Shown here: positions 27,601-40,640 of the stretch, piece after piece
Layout: the number at the start of each line of letters is the position of its first letter
How positions within the stretch are numbered: position 1 is the stretch's first letter
The notes under the pieces: generated by a model
Databases searched by the model: none
The model's input: only the letters and a program-made list of their open reading frames with translations
What the model was told of the DNA's origin: nothing
Assembly (NCBI GenBank): GCA_037179515.1
Contig: JAXCGZ010003866.1
Coordinates: forward strand, 1-64,000
DNA length: 64,000 nucleotides
DNA from: Halocaridina rubra
Taxonomy: Eukaryota; Arthropoda; Malacostraca; Decapoda; Atyidae
Direction: 5' to 3'
Translations under genes and position numbers: made by a program

Positions 27601-30600
27601 AGGTGTAAATGTCTAACTAAAAAGTGAACTAATGCTAAACTTTAACGTCACTAATATAGTTCGGATTACCTATGCAAAAAGCTCAGAATTAGGGTACTCT
27701 TCACTTTCAAATACCCCCTATCAAACAGAGATCTATAATAAAAAATAACTCATTAAAGTGTGATTTATTGAGAACTATAAGGATACAACTATGCTATAAA
27801 TGAACATCTGTAGAAATAATAGAAATAATGCTGAATAAGGTGAGTTATGGAGGCATAACAATGTCACTTTAATGCATACAAAAAATATATCAAAACTTAA
27901 AAATTTTGAAACATCAAAAACAAATGTCATGTCACCAAAATCCCAAACTTCTGTCAAGAATTACCACAATCCACTTATTGCAATCTCATGTCAACATACA
28001 TGAAATATATGCAGTACAATTAAAACTAACTTAATATCCCACTGTCCACAGCAATGTAAATTAAGACAAAAATAATATAACTTCCCTAATAGCTTTTATT
28101 CTTCATATTCCAACAAATATTAATCACTTACAATATACTATCTGCTGATTAACAGCTATTATATAATTTCTTATCATTTATTTCCAAGCATATTGCATTG
28201 TACTGACTACCTTGGACTTGCCTCAAGTTGGAAGCCTATCCTTGATCATTAATGGCTCCAAATGAGTGTGCCAACTGTTGATCCACCCCCAAAATAATCA
28301 TCAGTGACAAAACCCACAGTCAACAGAGGCCTGTAGGAATGACAGCTCTAAAGAACTGTGCTGAAAAATATTCCACAAGATTATATATATGATTTTTTTT
28401 TACCCTCATTGGGCCCAGGCGCCAAGAAAACATTGAAACGAAGAAAAAGTAGAAGCTTAAGGGCAAGGAAGAAATAAGAGAATGATAAAAGATAGGAAAA
28501 GGACACACTGAAAGAACAAAGTAATGAAAGATTTGAGAACTTCTAAACTCAAAATGTTCAATTTAGGTGCACTGGTAAATAAGCTAAACCCTCTTGACTT
28601 TTCTGTAATCTCCCCAGGTATTCTACCATTTACTTTCCTAAGCTCAAGACTCTAGTCTACACTGATTGTAGCAAAATTAAATGCTCGTCTCATGGTGTTC
28701 ATAAACTTTAAAACATTATAATAATCCTACATTTGCCTTTGAACTTACATTTTGACGTTTACAGAAAGGGAAATTGCTTAATTATTTCACATGAAAGATT
28801 GACAACCTACAATAAAAACTTAAGAGCATTACTATTCTCTCACACACATTGTTAAAGCCGGAACATTCTTTGTTGATCATATCTTTGCTCTCAAAAGAAC
28901 TACAATATTTAAATAAAGTGAATGTTTACTACTGGACACTTCGAGTTTTCAGACAAACTAACCAAACTTTATATTCATTCCTAATTTGTTTCACGTTAAA
29001 GTCATGTCAAAGCAGGTTATCTACAGTGATCAGCTGGTAAGTGTGAAAAAAGACCATAATTAAATTAGACAACGAAAGGTGTTTGTTCTAATGACATTTA
29101 TTTCAAATTATCAATCTTGATAGTAATTTCTGCTGCAAATGAATAAACCACCTTACATAAAAAATACTGTAATTAAAAAAGTAATATTTCAGTATCTCAA
29201 GCATTAATGGTAGTAAACCTTACACTTACTTTTCCTAAATAGGGGCTCTGCCTTAAAAACCCCCTTAGCTAATCAAACCTAACTATATATTTGAGTAATT
29301 ATAGGCCTCAAATATATACTTAAAAGCAACATATACTTATAGTTGGAAGCATTTTGTGACTTAACACAAAATACTAAGTTATATAAATAATTTAATAATA
29401 ACCTAACCTAACAGAGGAATGAGGGCCTATACATGTTCCAGGTCTCAACACGAATAATGATAACTGTCTTGTTCAAGACAGTTTATTTCTAAGTACATAT
29501 GTAAGTGCTTCCCGCCTAATGAAATGGAACCCAAATTAGTTGTTCTCATGAGACGCTATGAGACACTCGTGTCGAAAAACGTGCGTTAGATTGCCTATTC
29601 GTTTATCAACATCTGGGTATTCTGGATACATAAGTACAGATAAATTTGTTTCTAACAATGTTTAGAACTACGTGTAGTAAAAAATGAGCTCATTTTGGTG
29701 GAACACTCGTAGGTAGACTTTATGTTGGAAAATTTATTATTCTGTATGAAGTTTTAATCTAAGGTGAGGAGTTTTTTAATTCACATAAGCAGTTCACAAA
29801 CTCCCTTATAAATATTTGCATGCATGCATATGCATTTGATATTAATTATATAGTTATTGGTAGAGGACTTAATTTCGAGATCATTTGTAGGCCTCTACTG
29901 AAGCCGTGTGAGGATTTCCAAACTTAGGGGGTACAAGATCGAAGGCTAAAAACATATAGGAATATCCTCCACATCAACTAAATACTTGAATATAAATAAT
30001 ATTTGACAGTTTTAATTATTGAAAACAGATTTTTATTCCTACGCTTACCTTTAGGTTTTCACCAGGCGACCACCATGTCGTATAAAAAATGTAATTAAAA
30101 ACTGTAACATAGCCCATGTAGTGTCAAGGGTATTCAAGTGGCGTAACTGATATTTTCCCGTGTTGGGTTCCTGGGCAGGATGTGTTTACAGAGAAATGAC
30201 AAGAGATATATGGTTCAGCCCATAGCCTCTAAAACATAGGCGCCAGTTGCCGATAGAGGTCAAAATTGTCACAAAGTTCAAGTCATTCCCACAAAGCCAA
30301 AAACTAATATCTACATGTACGCATACACATGCACCTGTGAAAATACACATATAGGCCCCCCTTGTGTCCGATTGGACTTTCTTGATAGCCACGCCCCTAA
30401 CACTACATGAGGTGGACAGGCACTCCCTATTCTCTGGAAGCCTATTGGCTGAGGCTACTCAAGCCTACGACGCCCTGTCATCTTGGTCGTACAAGAAAGT
30501 AAGAAGCACTTAAAGAGCAGAGTCACAAAAGAACTTGACAGAGGTACAAATAAGATCTTAGATTTTATATTTAGGGAACAGGGAGCTTTGAGGTATAGAA

Positions 30601-31617
30601 TAAGTGTAGAACTAAATAAACTAATGTTAATCAGACTATGCCTATCTGTTATCACCTGGCACGCTATCAGCTTAAATTGTTAAGAACAATAATACAGTGA
30701 GATATACCTCTACGACTTCAAGTTTAGTATAGTATTAGGAAAAACACTAATACGACAACCATACAAAATCTGCCTTTAGGCTAATAATGACAAATTTTAT
30801 TTCACTAATTATGGTAAATAATCACTTTCACAACACCAACCAATGATATGAAAATACAGACCTATGAAATACTAACGAAAAAAAAATATACTTACTTTTG
30901 ACTAGGGGTGGAAAAAACAAATTTACCTAACCAAAACTAACCTAATAATAAATTTAAGGAGATTTATATCATAAATGGGGTGGGAAATACGCATCTATCC
31001 TGATTACAATCATCATTTTTCGATGAGAACACTGATGGGTTTTTTTTTTAACGACCATCAAACCCATCACAACCCCATTCTGATGCTACTGATATGCTTT
31101 GGGGTATTAATTTACGTGGCTTACAAAGACATATATTACTATTATTAAGCAAAACAAGAAGCCCAGCTGGAAAGTCAAAGACTATATGATCTTTGACCAA
31201 CCAAACTCGGTAAAATACTGCAAATTATATCAAATAATGGGAGCTCATAGAGACTTGGGACCGGACTTACACAAAATATTTAATTATATAAACAATGATA
31301 AAAATAACAATGACCTAATCTAGCCTTACTTCACTTAACCTTGCCGAAGAATAGGGACCCATAAAAATTTTAGATCGGAGTTCATGAGCTGCGAATAATG
31401 TTTTATCTTTCAACAACGATACCCCCTCCCCCCCAAAAAAAATGTTAGCAACGGGCTGAGCACGGCAAAATAACCCTATAAATGTACACACAAGAAATTT
31501 TACCACCGGATAAAATGGGTAAAAATCTTTTTTTAAATGTTAAAAAATCACGTTAAATACGAAAGCAATTCTTACTGCTGGGTGTTTCTTCAAACTTGAT
31601 GGAGTAAGGCCCTGCAT
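23988..31617 (-). CDS. NDUFA4: NDUFA4 (COXFA4) homologue, 3 exons, 83 aa, complete
   Basis: Small inner mitochondrial membrane protein, first assigned to complex I and now regarded as a subunit of cytochrome c oxidase (complex IV). Exons on the minus strand are 31617-31576, 26399-26253 and 24050-23988; 252 bp, all junctions phase 0, GT-AG. The protein starts MQGLTPSSLKKHPA, continues LIPLYVCLGVGVGLATFYTI (one hydrophobic membrane segment, residues 15-34), then RLAVRNPDVTWNR and NPEP, and ends YRAPVPSFKD. This is the full family layout: basic N-terminus, KKHPxLIPL, one helix, NPDVxWxR, NPEP, QYKFYS. Length matches the ~80-aa family. Start context GCAAAATG. Intron 1 is 5.2 kb; intron 2 holds a LINE fragment. 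Confidence 0.95.
24642..25252 (+). mobile_element. LINE 3' fragment between TC microsatellites, NDUFA4 intron 2
   Basis: A short open stretch ends at a stop at 24799-24801 and reads IAIRGPQFWNSLPIAVRDSP then SFKSNLKKYIL, the typical last residues of a non-LTR retrotransposon reverse-transcriptase ORF. An AT-rich 3' UTR of about 430 bp ends in TTTATTATTATTATTA. A (TC)n tract lies at 24584-24600 and again at 25253-25268, which looks like a duplicated target. It is a different family from the CR1-like element. Confidence 0.75.
25269..26252. other. NDUFA4 intron 2 remainder
   Basis: AT-rich intron sequence without other recognisable elements. Confidence 0.6.
26253..26399 (-). CDS. NDUFA4: NDUFA4 exon 2 (residues 15-63)
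   Basis: Acceptor TTTTTAACAG, donor TATAAG|GTAAAC. Encodes the membrane helix and the NPDVTWNR / NPEP region. Confidence 0.95.
26400..31575. other. NDUFA4 intron 1
   Basis: AT-rich 5.2-kb intron. Apart from the E-type element near 28391 and a 10-bp-arm inverted repeat at 29462-29483 (AACTGTCTTG), I see no coding or repeat feature. Short open frames here have no family signature. Confidence 0.6.
28391..28510 (-). mobile_element. Short dispersed element E, copy 2 (diverged)
   Basis: On the minus strand it reads TTTCTTCGTTTCAATG, then GCGCCTGGGCCCAATGAGGG, resembling the TTTCTCTTTATG ... GCCCAGGCCCGATGAGGGC part of element E. Partial and diverged. Confidence 0.5.
31576..31617 (-). CDS. NDUFA4: NDUFA4 exon 1 (residues 1-14)
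   Basis: ATG at 31617-31615, donor CCAGCA|GTAAGA. Only 14 codons, and in a different frame from the longer open frame overlapping it. Recognised by the SLKKHPA motif and exact phase match with exon 2. Confidence 0.93.
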
Positions 31618-31690
31618 TTTGCTCTTTTATTTCCTGTTTGCGTGTTGAAATTCTTTCGCTTCGATCCTTCCTGTGCGACTTCACCGGAGT

Positions 31691-31700
31691 AAATATGGCG
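31691..31700 (-). promoter_or_regulatory. YY1/Pho-type motif CGCCATATTT upstream of NDUFA4
   Basis: Sense-strand CGCCATATTT about 75-85 bp before the start codon, identical to the 10-mer upstream of mael. YY1 sites near transcription starts are known for nuclear genes of mitochondrial proteins. Binding is an inference. Confidence 0.4.
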
Positions 31701-31800
31701 GAGAGTGATTGCGTAGTCTCCCTAAAGGTTTCATTTGGGGTTTCGAAACATTTCGATCCGGGATTTACTCTTCGCATTTTTATATATTTTCGCTTGTTAA

Positions 31801-32000
31801 TGCTTTATATATAAATATATAAATAAATATATTTATATATGTGGATGTACTTGAGGTGTTAAGATTAATTTTCATGTTTGATACTGTAATACCAGTAGAC
31901 TTCGATGTTGGCTTCAAAGGGTATTCGAATACGTTCAGTGTCGGCGAATCAGCTGTTGGTGTAAATATAAGGAAAATAACAAAAACAATTTCAAGTCGTC

Positions 32001-32049
<49 letters not shown>

Positions 32050-33400
32050 GTGAGGATGATAATAATAATAATGATAATACTAATAATTTAAATAATAATA
32101 TTAATAATAATAATAATAATGAAATTAATAATGATGATAATAATGGATAATAATAATAATAATATAATAATAATAGTAATAATAATAACGATGATAAAAA
32201 TACACAGTTGTGTATGCTTAAAAACAATATAATGAAAGCTTCTACTTCGGTTACTTTGAACATTATTCTACAGATGGCTTTAAAGGAAATACTGTACACT
32301 ACTTATAGCATGACATCTTGTACAGAGAAAAATATTAAGTCATTTCTTATACTATACCATTAGATAATCTCTGTTAGAGAGCCTTGTTACATCAGTGGGA
32401 AAGTTCAAAGAAAAATTTTGAAGCATAGTGTCTTACTCCTTGAATAAATTATATTTTTCATATCAGATACAGTAATACCTCACCTGGCGTTGTTCGTTCG
32501 TTCTGAAACTCACAAATAAAAAAATAATAACTAAAGTTGAAAAACGGCCTCTCGGAAAATAACTATTGAGTTGAGTGTACTATTTAAAACAATCAAAACC
32601 CTGTATAAATCCATATAAGCACACCCATAATGTAGATAACAAAATGACGTAATTCGATATAATGTTTTCAATGTCAAGTATGCGGAACACATTTTAACAG
32701 ACGCTAATGTAAAAAAAAAAAAAAAAAAAAAAGCAAAACCAAGTCAAATATACCCTTTAAACATTACCAATAGCAGACGTAGTGGTAGAAGTAGTAATGG
32801 TATTAATCTTGCTAAATACAGCAGAGAACTTATTATTAAGAATTCATGGTACAAGGTACAAAATAATACCTGCAGTATAGAAATTTCAGTTTATTTTATA
32901 TAACTAACAATACAACTTATATAACAAAAGATTAAAGCCACTGATGAACATTTAATGACAAGACTCAAGAATAATGCCACAATATATTAATAAAATCCAT
33001 ACTATATATCAATATATCAAATAATTATCTTACCCACATAGCTTTTGCTAACAAGTTTGAGATGAAAATATTTTGTATTAATACACTGTACTTTACATTA
33101 TATAATTATTTAGTTATAATCAGATGATATGAATGGATACAATTAAATTTTTTTAATCACTTCAACATATTAGCAATGTTCCTGAAGTAAGAATACATTG
33201 ATCTTCCTTCATAATTATATCATACTGTCAGCAATCATACATTATTTGCATGAATAACTAAACAAGATTAAAAATCTCAAATTAATCAAAATCATTATTA
33301 CGCATTCAAAAATGGTGTGTATTATGCGTACGTTTTTAGTTAAGAAATTTTGCGATCAGAATTACCATTTTATCAACAGTATTTCTCAAAAGTTTCGTCC
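31801..33400. other. AT-rich intergenic DNA with AAT repeats
   Basis: Imperfect (AAT)n at about 32002-32190, an A-run at 32711-32732, otherwise unassigned. The poly-Leu/Tyr open frame over the AAT repeat is an artefact. Confidence 0.7.
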
Positions 33401-33420
33401 TAGAAGACAGGAAGAATTGC

Positions 33421-33498
33421 AATAAATTGTATGCCAGTGCTAAATGCTCTAAATTCGACAATAAATTGTATGCCAGTGCTAAATGCCCTAAATTCCAC
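33421..33498. repeat. 39-bp tandem duplication
   Basis: Two copies of a unit starting AATAAATTGTATGCCAGTGC, with two mismatches (CTC/CCC and CGAC/CCAC). Confidence 0.92.
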
Positions 33499-36400
33499 AA
33501 GTTTCAAACACTTTTGCAAAAATGGACAATGTGAGGTACAGAAAAATAAACATGAAAATAAAATGATAGTGGAATGGCACAGATGTATCTCAAGATATCT
33601 TTCAGTTGTATAAATAAACTGAACATGTACAGTAATTTTTGGTGTTTTCAATGACAAATTAAGTTGATTTACAATCCTTATACATAACCAAGGCTTTTTC
33701 AAACCTAAAAACAATTTATTTTAACCCGAATGGAATTTGATTAAAATAATTTGAGAATTACAAAGAAGAGAAGATAAAATTCTCTGACTATTGATAAGGC
33801 AGTACAGTTCTTTTTTTTCCTTCTGTGTACCAATTACCTCCTTTTGACTTGCTTTTCAGTTATTCAAAAACTATTAAATCGAACACAATATGTGTATCTA
33901 TATTTCGTAAACAATAGCTCTAATTCAATTACAGAGGAATGTATCTTAGAACTAGAAATGATATACAGTACTATGTATTTTAGAACAACGTGGTTAGTGT
34001 ACATCACTTTTTCCATATGTTAAGTATTATCAAAGCAGACTGGCATATTATAATGATATTACCATCCCGATTAAAGAAGACCCCCAAACTCTTCTCCAAA
34101 GAGATTTTATCAAGTTTCAAAAAGAAATATCAAACATGGCACCTTCACGTTTCTAATAAAGTACACTGTTGCTTAGTACTTTAGAAAATTAATTAAAAAT
34201 ATAATAAAGTTCATACATATTAAATGCATCAACTTGAATCACATCTGTTAGTACTTTTTCATTAATTGCACCTCCGAACACTAATTTCATTATCCCTGTA
34301 CTGACTAGTATAATATTATCTCCCTGTGTTGTCTAGTATTAACTTTTCATATGTTAATTCAGATGAAATAATATGTGCTTGTTTTTTCGACAATTTTACT
34401 ACTTATTATCCTCTAAACTATTAGTTTATAAAAGTGTTTTAAAATATTGACGATATCTACACAATTTGGTTAATTCAACTTTTCTTAACACTGATGCACA
34501 ACTCAAAATGAATCAATGAATATGAAGAAGCCTGCTTGAAACAAAATCATAAATTTAAAGTAATAAAGCACGTTCAGATCACACATAAATACCCAAAGCT
34601 TACAGCATTACTAATAGAAGTAACTCATTTATCACTGAAAACACCAAGTTTTGAAATTGGAATACGTGGGCCTCAGTAAATGATATTCATTGTGCTGTGA
34701 TTTATTAGTACACCAAATAGAATTTTATACTTGGTATATTAATACGATAATAATAAGCGACTTAGGCATATGTTTTTGCAATAAATAATCAACTTAGACA
34801 TATGTTAATTCAATAAATAATCAGGTATATGAGCCAACTGTTTTAAACCAATACTTATAACAAATGACATACTTGGAGTAAATAATTCTAAGCTGTAAGC
34901 TCTGTGAAATTATGATTAAGCAAATGTAGTGCTTAATTTTGTATCAAAACTAAGCTGTGCCCTAGTATTAATTCTAATATAGTATGCAAACACCTCTTCG
35001 CTATCAAATAAAGCATCTAACTGCAAGAACACTTAGAAATGCACAAAAGAAGGGTTGCTCTAGAAGCCTTAAGAGAAAACAAATTTTCAATACATTAGTG
35101 ACAACTGTGACCATTTGAAATGCATAATCACATTACTATATATTTAAAGAAAAATTTCATATTTCTAAACAGTAATTGTGACCCTCTAAACTGTCAGTAT
35201 TTTCATGTAATGAAAAAAAATCACGGACATGATAATAAATTATCTTCCTGACACTTATAAATCTACAGAATACATACAGAATAATTGAAAAAGCATCTCA
35301 GCATACAAATTAATAATCGATAATACAAACAGAAGTGTACGTGTTCTGCATTTCAAGTATTGAATTTAGTATAAATTTTTTTGAACTGTGACCGACTGTA
35401 TATTACATACAAAAAATATTGTACACACAATGTTATTCCATAAGGACGTACAATATCCGATTCCAGCAAAGATTCATGCTCATATTAATCTTATATCAAA
35501 GTTTATATAAATCATTGTAATATACCACAATTCTTAGAGAATTGACCACTGAGCTGATATTGCTTTCTAAACTCATTTTTCTCTGTGTAGAGTTCTAAAT
35601 ATTGCTAAGGTACAACAGTCAAAATATTTTTATTCCTTTCTTTGCAATTAGCTAAGTGTTATCAGTTCTCTATACTCCTACTTGGGATGTTATGCAGCTA
35701 TCAAAAATATATGGAACAGATTACCACGTATTTGCCACTCAATGCGTACATTCCACCTGCTTTTGTCCACAGTCTCATTAGCCAGATTATAAATGGTTAT
35801 CATTCTCTTTCTAATATCTCCATGGGATTCACAGCAATTGTAAAGCAATTTTTGCTATTTATATATGATGTTATTTTTACAATTTCTACCTCATATAGGG
35901 ACATTCCCTACATGTCATATGATACAAATATCTGGGATGTCCTGTGAATTTAATATGCAGCATAAGTACTGACTACAAGAATAGTAGGGGATTAACTTAC
36001 GCTTGCAGAATGCCTACGTGTGTGGAGGTCAATTAAAAGACTTAGGAAGGGAAGGGCCTGCAATTCCATCTTTTATTTTTTTCTTGCCTTAGGGTATTAT
36101 GAAGCATGGCACTCTCCCTCTTCAATTCAGGTCTGGCCACCCTGCTAACTTCAGATACCCCCTAAAAAAATTATATTACAGCAGCCTGGTTTGATTCTGT
36201 TCTCCAGACATCATTAATGAAACAAATCAGAATTAAATTTGATAAATCAGAACTGCTGCAGAAACTTGGTTATGTTTATATGACCATTAAGATATTTCCT
36301 ACACTAAAAGTCCTTTGATGAAGACAACTTTATCTGTAAAAGTACATAATATTTTGTAATGCCTGATAAGCCAAAGACACTCAATTTGCTTTTTTGAGTC

Positions 36401-38851
36401 AACACGGTTTGGAAGAGAGCACAATGTCAATACTATTTACATAGTGAAAGTTGGAACTGATTGCAATGATTATATAAAGATAAAGTGGACTCAAGAAGAA
36501 TAGATAATGACGTCAAAAAAAATAATGTGGAATGTCAAAATGCACAATGCTATTAATCACACCTATATGGTGGACCTAATAAGCATTTTCCTGAAGACTA
36601 TTGCCAGTTTTTTCTTTCAAAAAATGTCAACCATTTTTCGAAAGGTCAAATATTATTTTATATTATGCTTTTTAAAAAAATATTTTCTACCAAGCTAAAG
36701 CTGACTGATGCAACCTACCCCCATTCTCGTTACCTAATACAATGCATTTCCTATCTAGTAAATGGTTTACATTATTTATTAGTTCTTCCTGATGTGTCAG
36801 TTTTTCTTTTCTTTACAAATACATAAGATAATGCATATGGATAAGTTTCCAGGAACACAGTGGCTCCCTCGGATGAAAATTTTTCACAGTATTAAGAGTA
36901 AATTTAAAGTTCCATTTTTTCTTCACTCACACGTGAAATGACGCAAGAAAGTAATAAAACAACTATGAATATTCTACAGAAATAAAGCAGCAAGAAAGAC
37001 TTAATTACAGTATGCATACTGATGGACTGCTACACTTTGGAAGAAGTTTATTACATCCAGCACTGAAATTTTCATTCATATTTGTTGCCACTTACGCATC
37101 AACACATCTTGTACATACAATACAGATATTCATATAATAAAATATTTCAAGAAAGCTTCAACATAAAAGTCATAAATATTTGGAAGAGTTTTCCTTCTTA
37201 CACATTTCATCCATCAAATGCATGTGTTTTATCAACAGAGGTTACATAACTTGTAAACTTGTAATCTGCTACAGGTCCTTAATATATGATTAATTAACAT
37301 TGTATGAGTGATGGTATACTTTCAGGAATGTCAAGTACAAGCATTCCCTTTAATTGCATACTACTAGAGTACTTTTACTCCTTATGAAGCAAACACATTA
37401 TATCAAGGATCACTATTAACTTTCATGGATAAAAATGATGGGAAGACTTGAAAAAAAAAATAAAAAATGGGAATTTCAAAATAGTTCTAACAAAAACGAT
37501 ACACTACCCTTACACCTCAGTAACTGCCTGCATCTGTAAATGCAAGTGCTTTTTTCAAGTTTTATTTTTCATACACAGAGTCGAGTAGTTCCAATCTTTC
37601 CTCAGACTGTCTTCATTACATCTCCAGGTATTATTTTAATTTCATACAAATCATCATTAATAATAATCACTCCAGTTTCTTTATCTCCTTTTTAAGTAGC
37701 AAGATAACTCGACACCCAATTACTCTTTCAACCTTATAATACACTTATTAGCTCTCAACAATATGGTTTCAAAAATATTTCCTATAGCTTTTCCATTAGC
37801 CTAATATCTGGACAACTGTACCGTATATGAAAACTGCAACCTTCCAATGATTCTTACATAGTATTCAAAACATATCGCGAACAAGGTGTTATCTTTATGT
37901 TACAAAATATATTTTAAGATTTCAATTTAATATTTTTTAGCATTAGTTATGATAATAAATGCATCCATCTTCATTTCTTCCTAAAGGAAGTATGGTCCTT
38001 ATGGTTATATATTTTTTAACTCAAACACAAAATGTTTTTAGTTCAAAGTTTTCATTTTCATACAAGCTACTTAAAAGTAATATCACATTGTGGAAAAAGT
38101 GGAAATAAAGTTTGAAAGAATAGGTAAAGTTGTGTGGGCATAAAAGAGAGGTCTTAAAATTATAGAACATGTAACGAAGAAAAATCAACAAACCCAATTC
38201 CAGAACTTGGACAATCATCATAGCTTAACAACAACAAAATATGTTATGAAAGCAAAAACTTACTATATTCAAATGCTTTGCATGGAGGATGTCAATATAC
38301 CATGAAAACTGCTATAGCTTGGTATCTCCGGCAAACCTCCCACAAGGAGTTTTCCTCTCCTCTGTTCATTATTAACTAAAACCGGAAGAGAAACTTGATT
38401 TAGATATTAATTTGGCACAATAAAAGTTCTCTGCTTCACAAATACTGTAGCATTATGTAAAGAGTACAAGTAAACATTCTATGCTTACATCATGGTGGTA
38501 TGAAATGAATCTCTTATGACACGTCATAGCCTACATTTTTTTGTACGTTTAGATCTTCCAGCCAGGGGTGGAACGGTCATGGCATAGTAATATGAGACAA
38601 ATTTTTTATGACAAGTCATAATGTAAAATTTTTTTTTTTAGATATATCACCCAGGGGTGGAAAGGGTCAAGGTTGACCCATTGACCCAGGGGTGGAATTG
38701 GGTCATGATGGACCCGTAAGAATGTACAAGGACTTGCATTCTGCAACAAGAGAACAGAAAAATCTTTAACTTATACAGTATAAATGAGAAAAGAACTTCC
38801 AAAACGAAAACAAATAACCACCGATTAACTCTTTGGTAACAGTGAATATAT
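33499..38851. other. AT-rich intergenic DNA, no gene seen
   Basis: About 5.3 kb with no exon, SINE or LINE that I recognise. Short open frames (at most 101 residues) show no family signature. Near 38560-38700 the motif CCAGGGGTGGAA occurs three times at uneven spacing. Confidence 0.55.
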
Positions 38852-38978
38852 ATTAAATCTAAAATGCTTATTAGATACTGAACAGTAATTTTAATAAGTT
38901 AAGACTCAATAATAAATTAAATCTAAAATGCTTATTAGATACTGAACAGTAATTTTAATAAGTTAAGACTCAATAAAC
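38852..38978. repeat. 64-bp tandem duplication
   Basis: ATTAAATCTAAAATGCTTAT... repeated once with a 64-bp period and almost no divergence. Confidence 0.9.
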
Positions 38979-39366
38979 AACTAAGTATACAGAGTGAGTT
39001 AATATTACACAAAACTAGGTAACTTGGAGTTTTTTAAACTATGAATACACAAGTAAAAACTAACCATACAGTAAACAACAGTAGCATACTAAAGAATATT
39101 TACTTCAATAAAGAAGGAGAGTACTACTGTATATATACAGTTATTGAAGCTGAACAGTAACAAAGGTAGATAACAATTCTCTTCTTGTGAACGGCATAAA
39201 TTATATGTACATATTACATCAAAGAGGAGACAAAAATTAAATCACAATAAAAAATTTATCCAATACAACACACATTTGAATGAGGCAGGATCTTGCTTGC
39301 TTATCATTATTTGCTATGAAGCATAATTTTTTCAGGCAGTAATATATTTACTGATGATGATGATCT

Positions 39367-39555
39367 GGCTTTACGTCATGGACACCCTTTTCTGTTAAGG
39401 GCTAGGACATTGCCTTCCTTTGAAGGACTTTGGTTTTGTCAAGTGCAACCATTACCCATAGTGAATGCCCTTAACCTCAGATCATGGTGGGTCTCAAACC
39501 GACAACCAGATAAATCAAAGTCGCGTACTACAAACCTAGCCACATCGGCCACAGA
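39367..39555 (-). repeat. tRNA-derived SINE, family A, copy 7 (diverged)
   Basis: Minus-strand copy: TTTACGTCATGGACACCC end, AAGGGCTAGGACATTGCC, then AACCTCAGATCATGGTGGG and a decayed head near GATGTGGCTAGG. Several small indels. Confidence 0.8.
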
Positions 39556-40439
39556 CACTAATATGTGTACTATGTTGTGTCAATTTATTATCCATGAAAT
39601 TTATTCTCACAAGAAATACTAAAACATACACTGTCATATTACAGAACTGCAGACTGAAGAATGCAAAACATAACATACCACGTAAGAATATGGAAGTGTC
39701 AAGAAAATATGTGACTCAATAAAAGAAAGAAATAATTGTAAATGCAAAGACATTTATATTTCAGGTAATCATATGCCTAGTTTTCTAATTAAAGTATCTA
39801 TGATCTACTCATCTATCTACTAATTTTACTTATAACTGACTCTCCTTTACTCAAAGGTGATGCTTCATCGAGAGGTATTGTGTTTCTCACATTTAATATA
39901 CTGTATTATGAAATAAATATGGCAATATTAGTATAATCCACTGAACACACTAATTTAACGTGTATAAAATTGAAGGATGAATAAATAATTTACAGGAAGA
40001 GAAAGAAATAAATTTATGAAAAGGCTTTAGTTGCACAATAGTTTAAGAAGTTGACAAGTTAGATATTTTTGAATTGTAGATAAACAGGGAAAAATTAGTA
40101 CAAAATATGCTTTATGTTATGGCCTATATAGTAAGATTTATTTAATAAAATTATTCTTCACTTAGATGGCATGACAAAGAGGAAATTTGTTGAATTAGGA
40201 GTGCTTGATTAACTATCTTAGAGCACAGTTAAAAGAAGCGCTATATGTAACAGTTATTACAAAGCTCAAGCCTTTCACGAACTTAGGAGATGAGAATAAG
40301 TAACAGGTGATCAGTGTAGTAACGGATGACATACACTAAAAGAGGAAAATCGTTAATGTCACACTAGCCTAACAAGGTTATTATTCACATACTAACCAAA
40401 GGATCTTATATGCCTCTAGTATGCTGGCTAATTTTTTCT

Positions 40440-40640
40440 ATTCTTTTTATAAGTGCGACACCAGGAAGGGCAAAGAAAGTTGCCCTCATCGGGCCTGGGC
40501 TCGGAGAAAATATAATGCAAAAAGAAACAGAAATGGGGAGCTTTGTGACTTGTCAGATGTGAAGGAATACTAAGAGACATGTAACGAATGTGAGGGAATA
40601 TTCGATGGGGATGTAGGCATAGGAATAGAACCTGCTAAAG
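40440..40640 (-). mobile_element. Short dispersed element E, copy 3
   Basis: On the minus strand: CCTATGCCTACATC, CGAATATTCCCTCACATTCG, CCTTCACATCTGACAAGTCA, GAGCCCAGGCCCGATGAGGG and CCCTTCCTGGTGTCGC. All occur in the same order in copy 1 (14320-14535) across roughly 190 bp. Confidence 0.72.

Noticed and set aside
30051..30090. Donor-like AAAG|GTAAGCG on the minus strand in NDUFA4 intron 1, considered as an exon
   Set aside because: Frames upstream contain stops and the phase-matched first exon at 31576-31617 explains the gene fully.
31553..31777. 74-residue minus-strand frame over the NDUFA4 start
   Set aside because: The true 14-codon first exon is in another frame and matches NDUFA4 with correct splicing.
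31991..32299. 102-residue Leu/Tyr-rich open frame
   Set aside because: Artefact of the AAT repeat.
35642..35947. 101-residue plus-strand frame
   Set aside because: No recognisable domain or coding signature; probably chance in AT-rich DNA.
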